Notes: a model not told the origin generated them from the sequence alone. DNA of 64,000 nt from Streptomyces sp. NBC_00569 (GCF_036345255.1 NZ_CP107783.1:3583501-3647500), one strand, 5' to 3'; shown: positions 18,801-26,776, counted from the first letter of the stretch. Made by a program: numbers and translations.

Positions 18801-19679
18801 CCGAACCACCAGACCGGCCAGTTCGCGGCGCCCGGCTTCGACGACGGTCTGCGCTCCGGTGCTCAGGACCCGTCCGCCACCGGCCAGTTCGCGGCCCCCG
18901 GCCAGAACCCCCCGGGGCATCCGCGCCAGGACGGCCAGTTCCCCGGTGCCGACGCCTTCGGCCAGGGACAGGGTCAGTCGCAGCCGCAGCCGCAGGGCCG
19001 CAACGGCGGTTCCGCGCGCGACCTGCCGCAGCTCGGCTCCCGGGACGCGGCGGACTTCTCCATGCCGCGGCCGCCCGCCCAGGGCGGCCGGGACCAGGGG
19101 TTCCCGGCGCAGCCGCAGGCCCCCGGACGGCAGGACGAGCTGCCGCCCGCCGGACCCGGCGACGGCCGCACGCCGCTCTTCGACACCCTTGAGACCAACT
19201 GGTTCCACGGCCAGCAGTCGGGCCAGCAGGCCCCGCAGCAGGCGCCCGCCCCCCAGCAGAACAACGGCCGTCCGGGCGGCCTGCCGCAGCGCTCGCCGCA
19301 GCAGCCCCAGTCGCCCAACGCCACTCCCGCCCCCGCCCGCCCGGCGGCCGCCGCACCCTCGGCGCCCCAGCAGGCTCAGGCGCCCGCCAACTGGCGCCAG
19401 TCGCCCAACGACGAGCTCGGCCGCCAGGCCGAGCGGGTCCGCCAGCCCTCGGCCGGCGGAGTCACCGTCTCCGGGCTCCCGCGTCGCGTCCCGCGTGCGA
19501 ACCTCGTCGCGGGCACGGCTCAGCAGCAACAGCACCAAACCGGTCCGCAGGTCTCGCGTTCGCCTGATGACGTTCGCGGCCGGCTGACCAATCTCCGTCG
19601 GGGCATCCAGCAGGGTCGCCAGGCCGGTACGGGCCAGACCGGCAGCTTCCCCAGCCCCACTCACCAGCAGGAGCGTTAG
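15858..19679 (+). CDS. cvnA1: Conservon 1 sensor histidine kinase-like protein CvnA1
   Basis: A 1273-residue membrane sensor. In order: disordered N-terminus, membrane segment ~79-97, nitrate/nitrite-sensing (NIT-like) extracellular helical domain ~100-390, membrane segment ~391-414, HAMP, a conserved KLDHLATRMRRNGENLL segment ~533, and an HATPase domain with N box LVHLLAELLENATSF ~600, G1 EIHDTGIGL ~638 and G2 RMGLFVVGRLS ~668. From ~705 to the end it is a Pro/Gln/Gly-rich disordered tail. GTG 15858 follows GAGGTTG with 8-nt spacing, the same arrangement as cvnA2. A classic phospho-acceptor H box is doubtful; in conservons CvnA assembles with B, C and the GTPase D at the membrane. Named by synteny with S. 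coelicolor. Confidence 0.92.
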   Translation: MQGRKNRDGSAAAEPEPRGGTGPMTGSSSPQHAQNPGRTASVEGSTAASAAPKTAAKPKSPTGPGSRIALRNWRISTRLVSLLALPVVAATSLGALRIGESMSDIQQLDNMKLLTDMTKQATELASALQEERDQSAGPLANGGKATEDYTVKGARQKTDRARKAFMEGTYEITDGSSNSGLDGVQDHVTQIAGQLNNLKGIRQDAFKDRSTSSQTIDAYSRLVEQLLSLSTDMAQATSNPEMIKRTRALASFSSAKEYASVQRAVIAAALPPNDRDFGKLSETDRRYGESALENQESDLKGFSSVYGNVAATELMKPIDSGNATIKAADQYARRALSQEGGIRIQDKRSYKDWVDADSQRLQEMSKIELTLLNQMEQQARELRNESERTAIINGALILLVLGVSLVGAFVVARSMIRSLRRLQDTATKVAQDRLPELVKQLSESDPQDVDTSVESVGVHSRDEIGQVASAFDDVHREAVRLAAEQALLRGNVNAMFTNLSRRSQGLIQRQLSLISELESREADPDQLSSLFKLDHLATRMRRNGENLLVLAGEEPGRRWTRPVPLVDVLRAAASEVEQYERIELASVPSTEVAGRVVNDLVHLLAELLENATSFSSPQTKVKVTGHALPDGRVLIEIHDTGIGLSPEDLAAINERLASPPTVDVSVSRRMGLFVVGRLSQRHGIRIQLRPSDSGGTTALVMLPVDVAQGGKKAPGKPGPGAASGGPAAAQAAAGVAAARRGVGAGPQGGPGGASGAGRLGAGPGATRPQVAGSGPRAALPSRDGNGPQAPQSPQSQQPQQSPQQGRPAPAGLFGAQAGPQGGPGQGQGLGQGPGQNGPVPPQQRTNQSPEQGRRPVLPPRGGPRAELPGGNPQPRVPSWGNDDAQPPVPRASLDAPRGHEEPDSTSQFPRVDDRQGPGSTAEFPRPDFDGPRPGAPAPLDQGQGQDTGAFVRNDVFGGHQSQSQNPNHFQPQNQAPGQPQNPNHQTGQFAAPGFDDGLRSGAQDPSATGQFAAPGQNPPGHPRQDGQFPGADAFGQGQGQSQPQPQGRNGGSARDLPQLGSRDAADFSMPRPPAQGGRDQGFPAQPQAPGRQDELPPAGPGDGRTPLFDTLETNWFHGQQSGQQAPQQAPAPQQNNGRPGGLPQRSPQQPQSPNATPAPARPAAAAPSAPQQAQAPANWRQSPNDELGRQAERVRQPSAGGVTVSGLPRRVPRANLVAGTAQQQQHQTGPQVSRSPDDVRGRLTNLRRGIQQGRQAGTGQTGSFPSPTHQQER

Positions 19680-20102
19680 TTGACCCAGATGAGCCAGGCG
19701 GCACAGAACCTGAACTGGTTGATCACCAACTTCGTGGACAACACGCCGGGGGTCTCCCACACCGTCGTCGTGTCCGCGGACGGCCTGCTGCTCGCCATGT
19801 CGGAGGGGTTCCCCCGGGACCGCGCCGACCAGCTGGCCGCCGTCGCTTCGGGCCTCACCTCGCTGACCGCGGGTGCGTCCCGGATCTTCGAGGGCGGCAC
19901 GGTCGCCCAGACCGTGGTGGAGATGGAGCGTGGCTTCCTCTTCCTCATGTCGGTCTCGGACGGTTCGTCCCTCGCGGTGCTCGCGCACCCCGAGTGCGAC
20001 ATCGGCCTCGTCGGCTACGAGATGGCGCTGCTCGTGGACCGCGCGGGCTCCGTGCTCACCCCCGATCTCCGCGCCGAACTGCAGGGCAGCCTGCTGCACT
20101 AG
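19680..20102 (+). CDS. cvnB1: Conservon 1 Roadblock/LC7 protein CvnB1
   Basis: A 140-residue Roadblock/LC7-fold protein (NLNWLITNFVDNTPGVSHTVVVSADGLLLAMSEG), the family that acts as GAP or scaffold for small GTPases such as MglA; here the partner would be CvnD1. The TTG at 19680 directly follows the cvnA1 stop and has GGAG 6 nt upstream. The paralogue cvnB2 uses GTG at the equivalent place, which supports this start over ATG 19689. The first 56 bp from ATG 19689 are identical to cvnB2. Confidence 0.9.
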   Translation: MTQMSQAAQNLNWLITNFVDNTPGVSHTVVVSADGLLLAMSEGFPRDRADQLAAVASGLTSLTAGASRIFEGGTVAQTVVEMERGFLFLMSVSDGSSLAVLAHPECDIGLVGYEMALLVDRAGSVLTPDLRAELQGSLLH

Positions 20103-20210
20103 TCAAGACCTCCCCCACACGCACGTATGACCGCACCGTCAGGCCGCCACCGCCCCCACCGGCCACGTCAGACGGCACGCAGACCACCTGCTGTCCCGCC
20201 CGGAGGATTC

Positions 20211-20621
20211 ATGACCCCGCCCACCGCCTCTCACGACCCGTACGGCGTATCTCCGCACGCCTCGTACGGTCCTGAGGGCGACCAGCCGCTGGTGCGTCCT
20301 TATGCGATGACCGGTGGCCGGACACGGCCGCGCTACCAGCTCGCCATCGAGGCGCTCGTCAGCACGACCGCCGACCCGGCCCAGCTGATAGGGCTGCTCC
20401 CCGAGCACCAGCGCATCTGCCACCTGTGCCGCGAGGTCAAGTCCGTGGCGGAGGTGTCGGCCCTGCTGTCGATGCCTCTCGGTGTGGCCCGGATCCTCGT
20501 CGCGGACCTGGCGGAAGCGGGAATGGTGGCCATCCACCAGCCCGGTGGCGACGAGAACGCAGGCGGCCAGCCCGACGTGACACTGCTCGAAAGGGTGCTC
20601 AGTGGACTTCGCAAGCTCTAA
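20211..20621 (+). CDS. cvnC1: Conservon 1 DUF742 protein CvnC1
   Basis: A 136-residue DUF742 protein. After a short flexible N-terminus comes the family start LVRPYAMTGGRTRPRYQLAIEALV. It then has a winged-helix-like region with a Cys-x-x-Cys (ICHLCREVKSVAEVSALL) and the end QPDVTLLERVLSGLRKL. ATG 20211 has GGAGG at 20202-20206; the longer frame from 20127 is rejected. Its last 20 bp overlap the start of cvnD1. Presumed adaptor between the sensor and the GTPase; molecular function is not established. Confidence 0.92.
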   Translation: MTPPTASHDPYGVSPHASYGPEGDQPLVRPYAMTGGRTRPRYQLAIEALVSTTADPAQLIGLLPEHQRICHLCREVKSVAEVSALLSMPLGVARILVADLAEAGMVAIHQPGGDENAGGQPDVTLLERVLSGLRKL

Positions 20622-21183
20622 CGGCGGAGGCGGCCGTTCCACCACGTCCGCGAAGATCGTGGTGGCAGGCGGCTTCGGCGTCGGCAAGACCACGTTCGTG
20701 GGCGCCGTCTCCGAGATCAACCCTCTGCGCACCGAGGCCGTCATGACGTCCGCGTCCGCGGGCATCGACGACCTCACCCACACCGGGGACAAGACCACCA
20801 CCACGGTGGCGATGGACTTCGGCCGCATCACGCTCGACCAGGACCTGATCCTGTACCTCTTCGGTACACCCGGTCAGGACCGCTTCTGGTTCATGTGGGA
20901 CGACCTGGTCCGCGGCGCGATCGGCGCGATCGTCCTCGTCGACACCCGCCGCCTCGCCGACTGCTTCCCGGCCGTCGACTACTTCGAGAACTCCGGGCTG
21001 CCCTTCGTCGTCGCCCTCAACGGCTTCGAGGGACACCAGCCCTACACGCCCGACGAGGTGCGCGAGGCGCTCCAGATCGGCCCGGACACCCCGATCATCA
21101 CCACGGACGCCCGACACCGTGCGGATGCAAAGAGTGGCCTGATCACGCTGGTCGAGCACGCCCTGATGGCCCGCCTGAAGTAG
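20602..21183 (+). CDS. cvnD1: Conservon 1 GTPase CvnD1
   Basis: A 193-residue MglA/Ras-like GTP-binding protein. P-loop GGFGVGKTT (23-31), a threonine-rich switch I region (GDKTTTTVAMDFG), G3 GTPGQDRFWFMW, and a degenerate G4 (ALNGFEG instead of NKxD). GTG 20602 overlaps cvnC1 by 20 bp. From 20713 to 21029 its DNA is identical to cvnD2. It is the expected output switch of the conservon. Terminator hairpins follow at 21248-21282 and 21361-21382. Confidence 0.93.
   Translation: MDFASSNGGGGRSTTSAKIVVAGGFGVGKTTFVGAVSEINPLRTEAVMTSASAGIDDLTHTGDKTTTTVAMDFGRITLDQDLILYLFGTPGQDRFWFMWDDLVRGAIGAIVLVDTRRLADCFPAVDYFENSGLPFVVALNGFEGHQPYTPDEVREALQIGPDTPIITTDARHRADAKSGLITLVEHALMARLK
20713..21029 (+). repeat. 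317-bp block identical to 25990-26306
   Basis: Within cvnD1, every base from codon 38 onward for 317 bp matches cvnD2, including all synonymous positions. Synonymous differences appear immediately before and after. I compared the two copies base by base. Confidence 0.93.
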
Positions 21184-21247
21184 CCCGACCGCCGAAAATC
21201 CGGCCACCAAGTGGCTAGATGCATACGGCAGTTGTCGTAGTGCGCCC

Positions 21248-21282
21248 GGAGGCCGCTGTGTCCTTTGACACGGTCGGCCTCC
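21248..21282 (+). terminator. Hairpin after cvnD1
   Basis: GGAGGCCG/CGGCCTCC stem continued by GTGTC/GACAC around a CTTT loop, 65 nt after the cvnD1 stop. Confidence 0.65.
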
Positions 21283-21360
21283 GTGTTCATAACGTTTCGA
21301 CAGAGAATTCCAGGGCCTCAGACACAGGTCGCGCACACCCGGTTCCACTGTGCGCACAAG

Positions 21361-21382
21361 AGCCCCGCCTTTTGGCGGGGCT
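21361..21382 (+). terminator. Terminator between the two conservons
   Basis: AGCCCCGCC-TTTT-GGCGGGGCT, a perfect 9-bp stem followed by CGCTCTTTAT. It separates cvn1 from cvn2, so cvn2 should have its own promoter in 21383-21535. The 21184-21550 gap otherwise holds only this and the preceding hairpin. Confidence 0.8.
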
Positions 21383-21550
21383 CGCTCTTTATGACCGTTT
21401 TATCTGGGGCATCCGTCACTCAGAGGTTCCGGTTCCCGGTGTTTGGAAGAGAACCGCCTGACGTGCTGGAATGCGCTGAACTGCCCAGTAGGTAAGGGCC
21501 TGGAGACAGCGGCACAGCGTAGGTGCCGACGCCGAGAGGTTGTTGGTCGA

Positions 21551-24500
21551 GTGAGGCGAAGCAAGAACAGTCCCGAGCCGTCGTCGGCACGGGGCAACTT
21601 CACCCCGCCGCCGCGTGCAGCGGCGCCGGCCGCGCATGTGCCACGGGCCGAGGCGGCCCCCGAGCCGTCCGGCGGACGGATGTCGCCGCGCAACTGGCGT
21701 GTGCCCACCAAGCTGAACGCGATCCTGCTCATACCCGTGCTCGTGGGTCTGATCATGGGTGGCTTCCAGGTCAAGGGCTCGATCGACACCTGGAACGAGG
21801 CCGAGGACGCGGAGAACACCGCCCGTCTCGTGCAGGCGTCCCTCACGTACGCCAACAGCCTGATCGACGAGCGCGACATCTCCGCGGAACCCCTGCTGCT
21901 CGGCCACAAGAACGACCCGAAGGTCGTCAAGGCCCGCGAGACGACGAACGAGGCCGCCGACGCCTTCGACGCCGCCGCGAAGAACATGCCGGCCAAGGAA
22001 GGCCTCGAGCGCCGCCTCACCCAGTTCCGTCAGGTCGAGCCCGGTCTGGAGAAGCTCCGGGCCGCCGCCTACACGAGCAAGCTCCCCGCCGTGCAGACCG
22101 AAGAGGGCTACGTCGGCATCCAGCACCCGCTGATGGAGTTCGCCAACGAGCTCGGCCTCGGCACCGGAAACATCACGAGCTACGGCCGCACGGTCTACGC
22201 GATCTCGCTCTCCAAGGCCGCGCTCTCGCTGGAGCGGTCCATCGGCATGCACCTGCTGGTCAAGCCGGGCCCGACGGCCGAGACCTTCGGCAAGCAGAAG
22301 ATCGCCCTCTCCTCCTACGCCTACCTCGAGGGCATCGCCGTCGAGGAGTACAAGGGCGGCGGCACGCAGGCCGACGTCGACAAGCTCGACGCCGCCAAGA
22401 AGCAGCTGGCGATCGACGGCGCCAAGCAGGCCAAGCAGACCGTCGCGGCCGCGAAGGCGCAGGGCAAGACCTATGTCCCGCCGCCGACCGACCCCCCGAT
22501 GGTGTCCTACATCGCGACGCTGCCCACCACGCAGCCGAGCGCCCGCCTCGCCATCGCGCAGAAGGGCGTCACCGCGGAGAACTGGTGGGCGGTCAACACC
22601 GCCAAGTTCAACGCGTACCGCACCATCGAGTCCGACCTCGCCGACAAGGCGGTGAACGAGGCCGCCGGCATCGCCGACGACGCCAAGCAGTCCACGTTCG
22701 TCACCGGTGCGATCGTGCTGGTCGCCCTGCTCGCCGCGTTCGCGCTGGCCGGCATGATGGCGCGCCAGATGAGCCGCTCGATGCGCCGCCTGCGCACCGC
22801 CGCCTTCGACGTCGCCGAGCAGCGCCTGCCGATGCTCGTCGACCAGCTCTCGCGCACCGACCCGGGCCGCGTCGACACCCGTGTGCAGCCCATCCCGATC
22901 AACTCCACGGACGAGATCGGCGAGGTCGCCCGCGCCTTCGACCAGGTGCACCGCGAGGCCGTCCGCCTCGCCGCCGAGCAGGCCCTGCTCCGCGGCAACA
23001 TCAACGCGATCTTCACCAACCTGTCGCGCCGCAACCAGTCCCTGATCGAGGGCCAGCTGACCCTCATCACGGACCTGGAGAACAACGAGGCCGAGCCGGA
23101 CCAGCTGGAGAACCTCTTCCGCCTGGACCACCTCGCGACCCGTATGCGCCGCAACGGCGAGAACCTCCTCGTCCTCGCGGGCGAGGAGCCGGGCCGCCGC
23201 TGGGACCAGCCGGTCCCGCTGGTCGACGTCCTGCGTGCCGCCTCCTCCGAGGTGGAGCAGTACGAGCGCATCGAGCTGTCGGGCGTGCCGGAGGCCGAGA
23301 TCCACGGCCGTTCGGTGACCGACCTCGTGCACCTGCTCGCCGAGCTCCTGGAGAACGCCACCACGTTCTCCTCGCCGCAGACCAAGGTCCGCGTCACCGC
23401 GACCCGTCTCCCCGACGGCCGCGTCATGGTCGAGATCCACGACAAGGGCATCGGCCTCACCGCCGAGGACTTCGCGGACATCAACCACAAGCTGGCCAAC
23501 CCGCCGACGGTGGACGCCGCGATCTCGCAGCGCATGGGTCTGTTCGTGGTCGGCCGCCTGTCCGACCGGCACGGCATCCGCGTCCAGCTGCGCCCCTCGG
23601 GCGAGCAGGCCGGCACGACGTCGCTCGTCATGCTGCCCGACGTCATCACCCACGGTGGCAGCGGCGACCAGCTCCCCGAGTCCGAGTTCACCGTCTCCTC
23701 GATGATCCCGTCCCAGGCCGCGTACGAGCCCGCCCCGCTGCGCACCGCCGCGGAGCTCGGCTTCGACGACAGCCGCTACGGCGAGACCCCGGACGACGTG
23801 CGCGACCTGGACCCGGTCGGCCGTTCGCTGATGCGCGAGGAGCGCCGCGCGGCCCTGGAGGCCCAGGCGCACACCGGTGACGACCGCCCCCTGTTCCGCG
23901 ACGAGATCACGGCGGCGCAGGGCCCGGACCCGTACGAGCAGCAGCAGACCACTTATGCCCCCGCGCAGCCCGCGTACGACGACCGTCAGCAGCAGACGTA
24001 CGAGGACCCCTCGTCCGTCTACGCGCAGGGCCGGCAGACGTACGACGAGCAGCCCCAGAACGGCTCCTACAGCGACTCGTTCTTCGCCCCGCAGGACGGC
24101 TACGCGCCGCAGGACGCCTATACGGAACCCGTCCAGGAGACGTACTCGGCCTTCGGCGGCGGACCGCGGCGCAACTCGCAGCAGGACGACTGGCCGACGC
24201 GGGACGGTTACCAGGAGGCGTACCGGTCCGAGCGCAGCGCTCAAGCGGAATCCGCGCAGCGCGCTGACGCCGGTCAGCAGGAGCGCGTAGGCTTCGACCC
24301 GCACGGTCCCGCGGCGCCGGCCGGCCCCACCTCGTCCGCCGCCCGTTCGCTCACCGACGCCGGTCTTCCGATGCGCGGTTCGGGCGGGCAGCAGCACCAG
24401 GCCCCGGCGACGCCGACGCCCGACCGCGGCGACAACACCCCCCAGGACAACGGCAGCGGCAGCAACGGCGGCGGCCCCGACGACTGGCGTTCGTCCAACG

Positions 24501-24784
24501 ACGAGCGCTGGGTCCGCGCGGAGCAGCTCCGGAAGCCCAAGGCCGGCGGAGTCACCTCCTCCGGTCTGCCGCGCCGGGTGCCCAAGGCCAACCTGGTCGA
24601 GGGCACGGCGGAATCGACCCCGCAGGGCGGCCCCCAGGTCTCCCGCGCGCCTGAGGACGTCAGGGGCAGGCTGAGCAACCTGCGCCGTGGCGTGCAGCGG
24701 GGACGCGAAGCAGGAAGTGACACGAACGGCCAGGCCACGAATCAGCACAGTGGTCCTGACAGCACCTACAACCAGGAGCGTTAG
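21551..24784 (+). CDS. cvnA2: Conservon 2 sensor histidine kinase-like protein CvnA2
   Basis: A 1077-residue paralogue of CvnA1 with the same plan: membrane segment near residue 60 (AILLIPVLVGLIMGG), NIT-like helical sensor domain, second membrane segment ~384-405, HAMP, RLDHLATRMRRNGENLL, and HATPase motifs LVHLLAELLENATTF ~591, EIHDKGIGL and RMGLFVVGRLS. The disordered tail (~700-1077) is rich in Tyr, Gln and Asp, unlike the Pro/Gly/Gln tail of CvnA1. GTG 21551 sits 8 nt after GAGGTTG, as in cvnA1; an upstream frame to 21443 lacks such a site. The sensory ligand is unknown. Confidence 0.92.
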   Translation: MRRSKNSPEPSSARGNFTPPPRAAAPAAHVPRAEAAPEPSGGRMSPRNWRVPTKLNAILLIPVLVGLIMGGFQVKGSIDTWNEAEDAENTARLVQASLTYANSLIDERDISAEPLLLGHKNDPKVVKARETTNEAADAFDAAAKNMPAKEGLERRLTQFRQVEPGLEKLRAAAYTSKLPAVQTEEGYVGIQHPLMEFANELGLGTGNITSYGRTVYAISLSKAALSLERSIGMHLLVKPGPTAETFGKQKIALSSYAYLEGIAVEEYKGGGTQADVDKLDAAKKQLAIDGAKQAKQTVAAAKAQGKTYVPPPTDPPMVSYIATLPTTQPSARLAIAQKGVTAENWWAVNTAKFNAYRTIESDLADKAVNEAAGIADDAKQSTFVTGAIVLVALLAAFALAGMMARQMSRSMRRLRTAAFDVAEQRLPMLVDQLSRTDPGRVDTRVQPIPINSTDEIGEVARAFDQVHREAVRLAAEQALLRGNINAIFTNLSRRNQSLIEGQLTLITDLENNEAEPDQLENLFRLDHLATRMRRNGENLLVLAGEEPGRRWDQPVPLVDVLRAASSEVEQYERIELSGVPEAEIHGRSVTDLVHLLAELLENATTFSSPQTKVRVTATRLPDGRVMVEIHDKGIGLTAEDFADINHKLANPPTVDAAISQRMGLFVVGRLSDRHGIRVQLRPSGEQAGTTSLVMLPDVITHGGSGDQLPESEFTVSSMIPSQAAYEPAPLRTAAELGFDDSRYGETPDDVRDLDPVGRSLMREERRAALEAQAHTGDDRPLFRDEITAAQGPDPYEQQQTTYAPAQPAYDDRQQQTYEDPSSVYAQGRQTYDEQPQNGSYSDSFFAPQDGYAPQDAYTEPVQETYSAFGGGPRRNSQQDDWPTRDGYQEAYRSERSAQAESAQRADAGQQERVGFDPHGPAAPAGPTSSAARSLTDAGLPMRGSGGQQHQAPATPTPDRGDNTPQDNGSGSNGGGPDDWRSSNDERWVRAEQLRKPKAGGVTSSGLPRRVPKANLVEGTAESTPQGGPQVSRAPEDVRGRLSNLRRGVQRGREAGSDTNGQATNQHSGPDSTYNQER

Positions 24785-24785
24785 T

Positions 24786-25208
24786 GTGAGCCCGATGAGC
24801 CAGGCGGCACAGAACCTGAACTGGTTGATCACCAACTTCGTGGACAACACCCCTGGGGTGTCCCACACGGTGGTGGTCTCCGCCGACGGACTCCTTCTGG
24901 CGATGTCCGAAGGGTTCCCGCGTGACCGTGCCGACCAGCTGGCGGCCGTAGCGTCGGGTCTTACCTCGCTGACCGCGGGCGCGTCCCGCATCTTCGAGGG
25001 CGGCAGCGTGAATCAGACAGTTGTGGAGATGGAGCGAGGATTCCTCTTCCTTATGTCCATCTCCGACGGCTCTTCTCTCGCTGTCCTCGCACACCCGGAG
25101 GCGGACATTGGCCTCGTCGGGTACGAGATGGCACTTCTTGTCGACCGCGCGGGGACGGTTCTCACTCCCGACCTGCGGGCCGAGCTTCAGGGGAGCCTTC
25201 TCAACTGA
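24786..25208 (+). CDS. cvnB2: Conservon 2 Roadblock/LC7 protein CvnB2
   Basis: A 140-residue Roadblock/LC7 protein, near-identical to CvnB1. GTG 24786 (VSPMSQAAQNLNW) starts 1 nt after the cvnA2 stop with CAGGAG just upstream. Changes from CvnB1 cluster in surface positions (for example GGSVNQT for GGTVAQT). It should pair with CvnD2. Confidence 0.9.
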   Translation: MSPMSQAAQNLNWLITNFVDNTPGVSHTVVVSADGLLLAMSEGFPRDRADQLAAVASGLTSLTAGASRIFEGGSVNQTVVEMERGFLFLMSISDGSSLAVLAHPEADIGLVGYEMALLVDRAGTVLTPDLRAELQGSLLN

Positions 25209-25301
25209 CAGACAGACGGTGCGATTTCGCGTCCCGTGGCCGTAAGGTTTCGGGACGCGGCTCCACGGTGATGGTGCCCGGCACAGTTGGAGGAGGAAAG
25301 C

Positions 25302-25898
25302 GTGGCTGGTTCTGCAACACCCCCGAGCGGTTCATCGGCGAACTGGTCCTACGGCCCTGGCCAGGGTCAGGGCCAGGGGCAGGGTGACGCGCCGAACCGG
25401 TACAACTTCCCCTCCGCGCCGAGCCACCGGCGACAGCCGTACGCGCCCCCGCACCCGCCGCAGCCGCGGCAGCCGGGGCCGTACGACCAGCCGTCGGCAC
25501 CGCGCATCCAGCCCGTGCAGCCGCAGCGGCGTCCCGACACCCCTGCGCCGGCTGCCAACAACCCCCTGGTGCGTCCCTACGCCATGACGGGTGGCCGCAC
25601 CAGGCCGCGCTACCAGCTCGCCATCGAGGCACTGGTGCACACCACCGCGCAGCCGCACCAGTTGCAGGGCCAGTTGCCCGAGCACCAGCGGATCTGCACC
25701 CTCTGCCGAGAGATCAAGTCAGTGGCCGAAGTCTCGGCCCTGCTCAGCATCCCCCTCGGTGTGGCCAGGATCCTCGTCGCCGACTTGGCGGAGGCGGGCC
25801 TGGTCGCCATTCATCAGCCCGGCGGCGAAGAGAACGCCGGCGGCCAGCCAGACGTGACTTTGCTCGAAAGGGTGCTCAGTGGACTTCGCAAGCTCTAG
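25302..25898 (+). CDS. cvnC2: Conservon 2 DUF742 protein CvnC2
   Basis: A 198-residue DUF742 protein with the same core as CvnC1 (LVRPYAMTGGRTRPRYQLAIEAL, ICTLCREIKSVAEVSALL, QPDVTLLERVLSGLRKL). It has a much longer N-terminal tail of about 90 residues rich in Pro, Gln and Gly (GPGQGQGQGQGD, PPHPPQPRQPG). GTG 25302 follows GGAGGAGGAAA. It overlaps cvnD2 by exactly 20 bp, as in conservon 1. Confidence 0.92.
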   Translation: MAGSATPPSGSSANWSYGPGQGQGQGQGDAPNRYNFPSAPSHRRQPYAPPHPPQPRQPGPYDQPSAPRIQPVQPQRRPDTPAPAANNPLVRPYAMTGGRTRPRYQLAIEALVHTTAQPHQLQGQLPEHQRICTLCREIKSVAEVSALLSIPLGVARILVADLAEAGLVAIHQPGGEENAGGQPDVTLLERVLSGLRKL

Positions 25899-26460
25899 CG
25901 GAGGGCCTTCCCGCTCCACCACGTCCGCGAAGATCGTGGTGGCGGGCGGCTTCGGCGTCGGCAAGACGACCTTCGTGGGCGCCGTCTCGGAGATCAACCC
26001 TCTGCGCACCGAGGCCGTCATGACGTCCGCGTCCGCGGGCATCGACGACCTCACCCACACCGGGGACAAGACCACCACCACGGTGGCGATGGACTTCGGC
26101 CGCATCACGCTCGACCAGGACCTGATCCTGTACCTCTTCGGTACACCCGGTCAGGACCGCTTCTGGTTCATGTGGGACGACCTGGTCCGCGGCGCGATCG
26201 GCGCGATCGTCCTCGTCGACACCCGCCGCCTCGCCGACTGCTTCCCGGCCGTCGACTACTTCGAGAACTCCGGGCTGCCCTTCGTCGTCGCCCTCAACGG
26301 CTTCGACGGCAGCCAGCCGTACCAGCCGGACGAGGTGCGCGAGGCGCTCCAGATCGGCCCGGACACCCCGATCATCACGACCGACGCCCGCCACCGCGCG
26401 GATGCGAAGTCGGCGCTCATCACGCTCGTCGAGCACGCGCTGATGGCCCGCCTCCGCTAG
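25879..26460 (+). CDS. cvnD2: Conservon 2 GTPase CvnD2
   Basis: A 193-residue MglA/Ras-like GTPase. It matches CvnD1 except for a few residues at the N-terminus, around the degenerate G4 (ALNGFDGSQPYQP versus ALNGFEGHQPYTP) and at the C-terminus. P-loop GGFGVGKTT is intact. The 317-bp DNA identity with cvnD1 covers codons 38 to about 142. Followed by the 26485-26518 hairpin. Confidence 0.93.
   Translation: MDFASSSGGPSRSTTSAKIVVAGGFGVGKTTFVGAVSEINPLRTEAVMTSASAGIDDLTHTGDKTTTTVAMDFGRITLDQDLILYLFGTPGQDRFWFMWDDLVRGAIGAIVLVDTRRLADCFPAVDYFENSGLPFVVALNGFDGSQPYQPDEVREALQIGPDTPIITTDARHRADAKSALITLVEHALMARLR
25990..26306 (+). repeat. 317-bp block identical to 20713-21029
   Basis: Second copy of the identical cvnD tract; see the first copy. 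A shorter identical stretch of 56 bp is shared by cvnB1 (19689-19744) and cvnB2 (24795-24850). Confidence 0.93.
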
Positions 26461-26484
26461 CCTCCGGCGCCTCCGGTCATGGAG

Positions 26485-26518
26485 AAGCCCCCGGGACCCT
26501 TTGGGTCACCGGGGGCTT
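26485..26518 (+). terminator. Terminator after conservon 2
   Basis: AAGCCCCCGG ... CCGGGGGCTT with an inner CCC/GGG pairing, followed by CTTCGCG. It ends the cvn2 transcript 24 nt past cvnD2. Confidence 0.8.
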
Positions 26519-26529
26519 CTTCGCGTTGG

Positions 26530-26576
26530 GGGCCCGTCCTGCGAGGCCGGACGGGCCGATCGGGCCGGACGGGCCC
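26530..26576 (-). terminator. Terminator of the accB-accE transcript
   Basis: GGGCCCGTCC and GGACGGGCCC form a 10-bp stem. An alternative inner partner, GGACGGGCC at 26549-26557, can pair with the same left arm. It lies just past the accE stop. Confidence 0.65.
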
Positions 26577-26581
26577 GCTGC

Positions 26582-26776
26582 CTAGCCCTGCCAGCTGTGC
26601 GGGGCGCGGAAGCCGTGCTGGCGCTCCAGGCGGCGCCAGCCGGCCTTGTCGCGGCCGCGCAGGGCGGGGCCGTCGGTCGGCGCGGCCGCGGCGCGGGCCA
26701 GCAGGATCGCGGTCAGGGCCGCGACCTCCTCGGGCTCGGCGTGGCCCTTCTCAACGCGGATGTCGTGTGCAGTCAT
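26582..26776 (-). CDS. accE: Acyl-CoA carboxylase epsilon subunit
   Basis: A 64-residue epsilon subunit of the actinobacterial acyl-CoA carboxylase, which boosts assembly and activity of the beta subunit. It shows the usual pattern: a short N-terminal strand (DIRVEKGHAEPEEVAALTAILLARAAA) and the C-terminal W-x-x-x-x-R region ending GFRAPHSWQG. ATG 26776 has AAGGAG upstream; the longer frame reading into accB is rejected. It follows accB after 22 bp and shares its transcript. Confidence 0.88.
   Translation of the reverse strand: MTAHDIRVEKGHAEPEEVAALTAILLARAAAAPTDGPALRGRDKAGWRRLERQHGFRAPHSWQG

Noticed and set aside
15855..20099. 1414-codon open frame antisense to cvnA1/cvnB1
   Set aside because: It is a mirror of the high-GC3 coding strand. 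The translation is low-complexity (Arg/Gly/Leu/Val) and has no domain; the sense strand has clear sensor, HAMP, ATPase and Roadblock motifs.
21416..24991. 1191-codon frame antisense to cvnA2
   Set aside because: Same mirror effect; no start signals or motifs, and it crosses the cvnA2/cvnB2 boundary.
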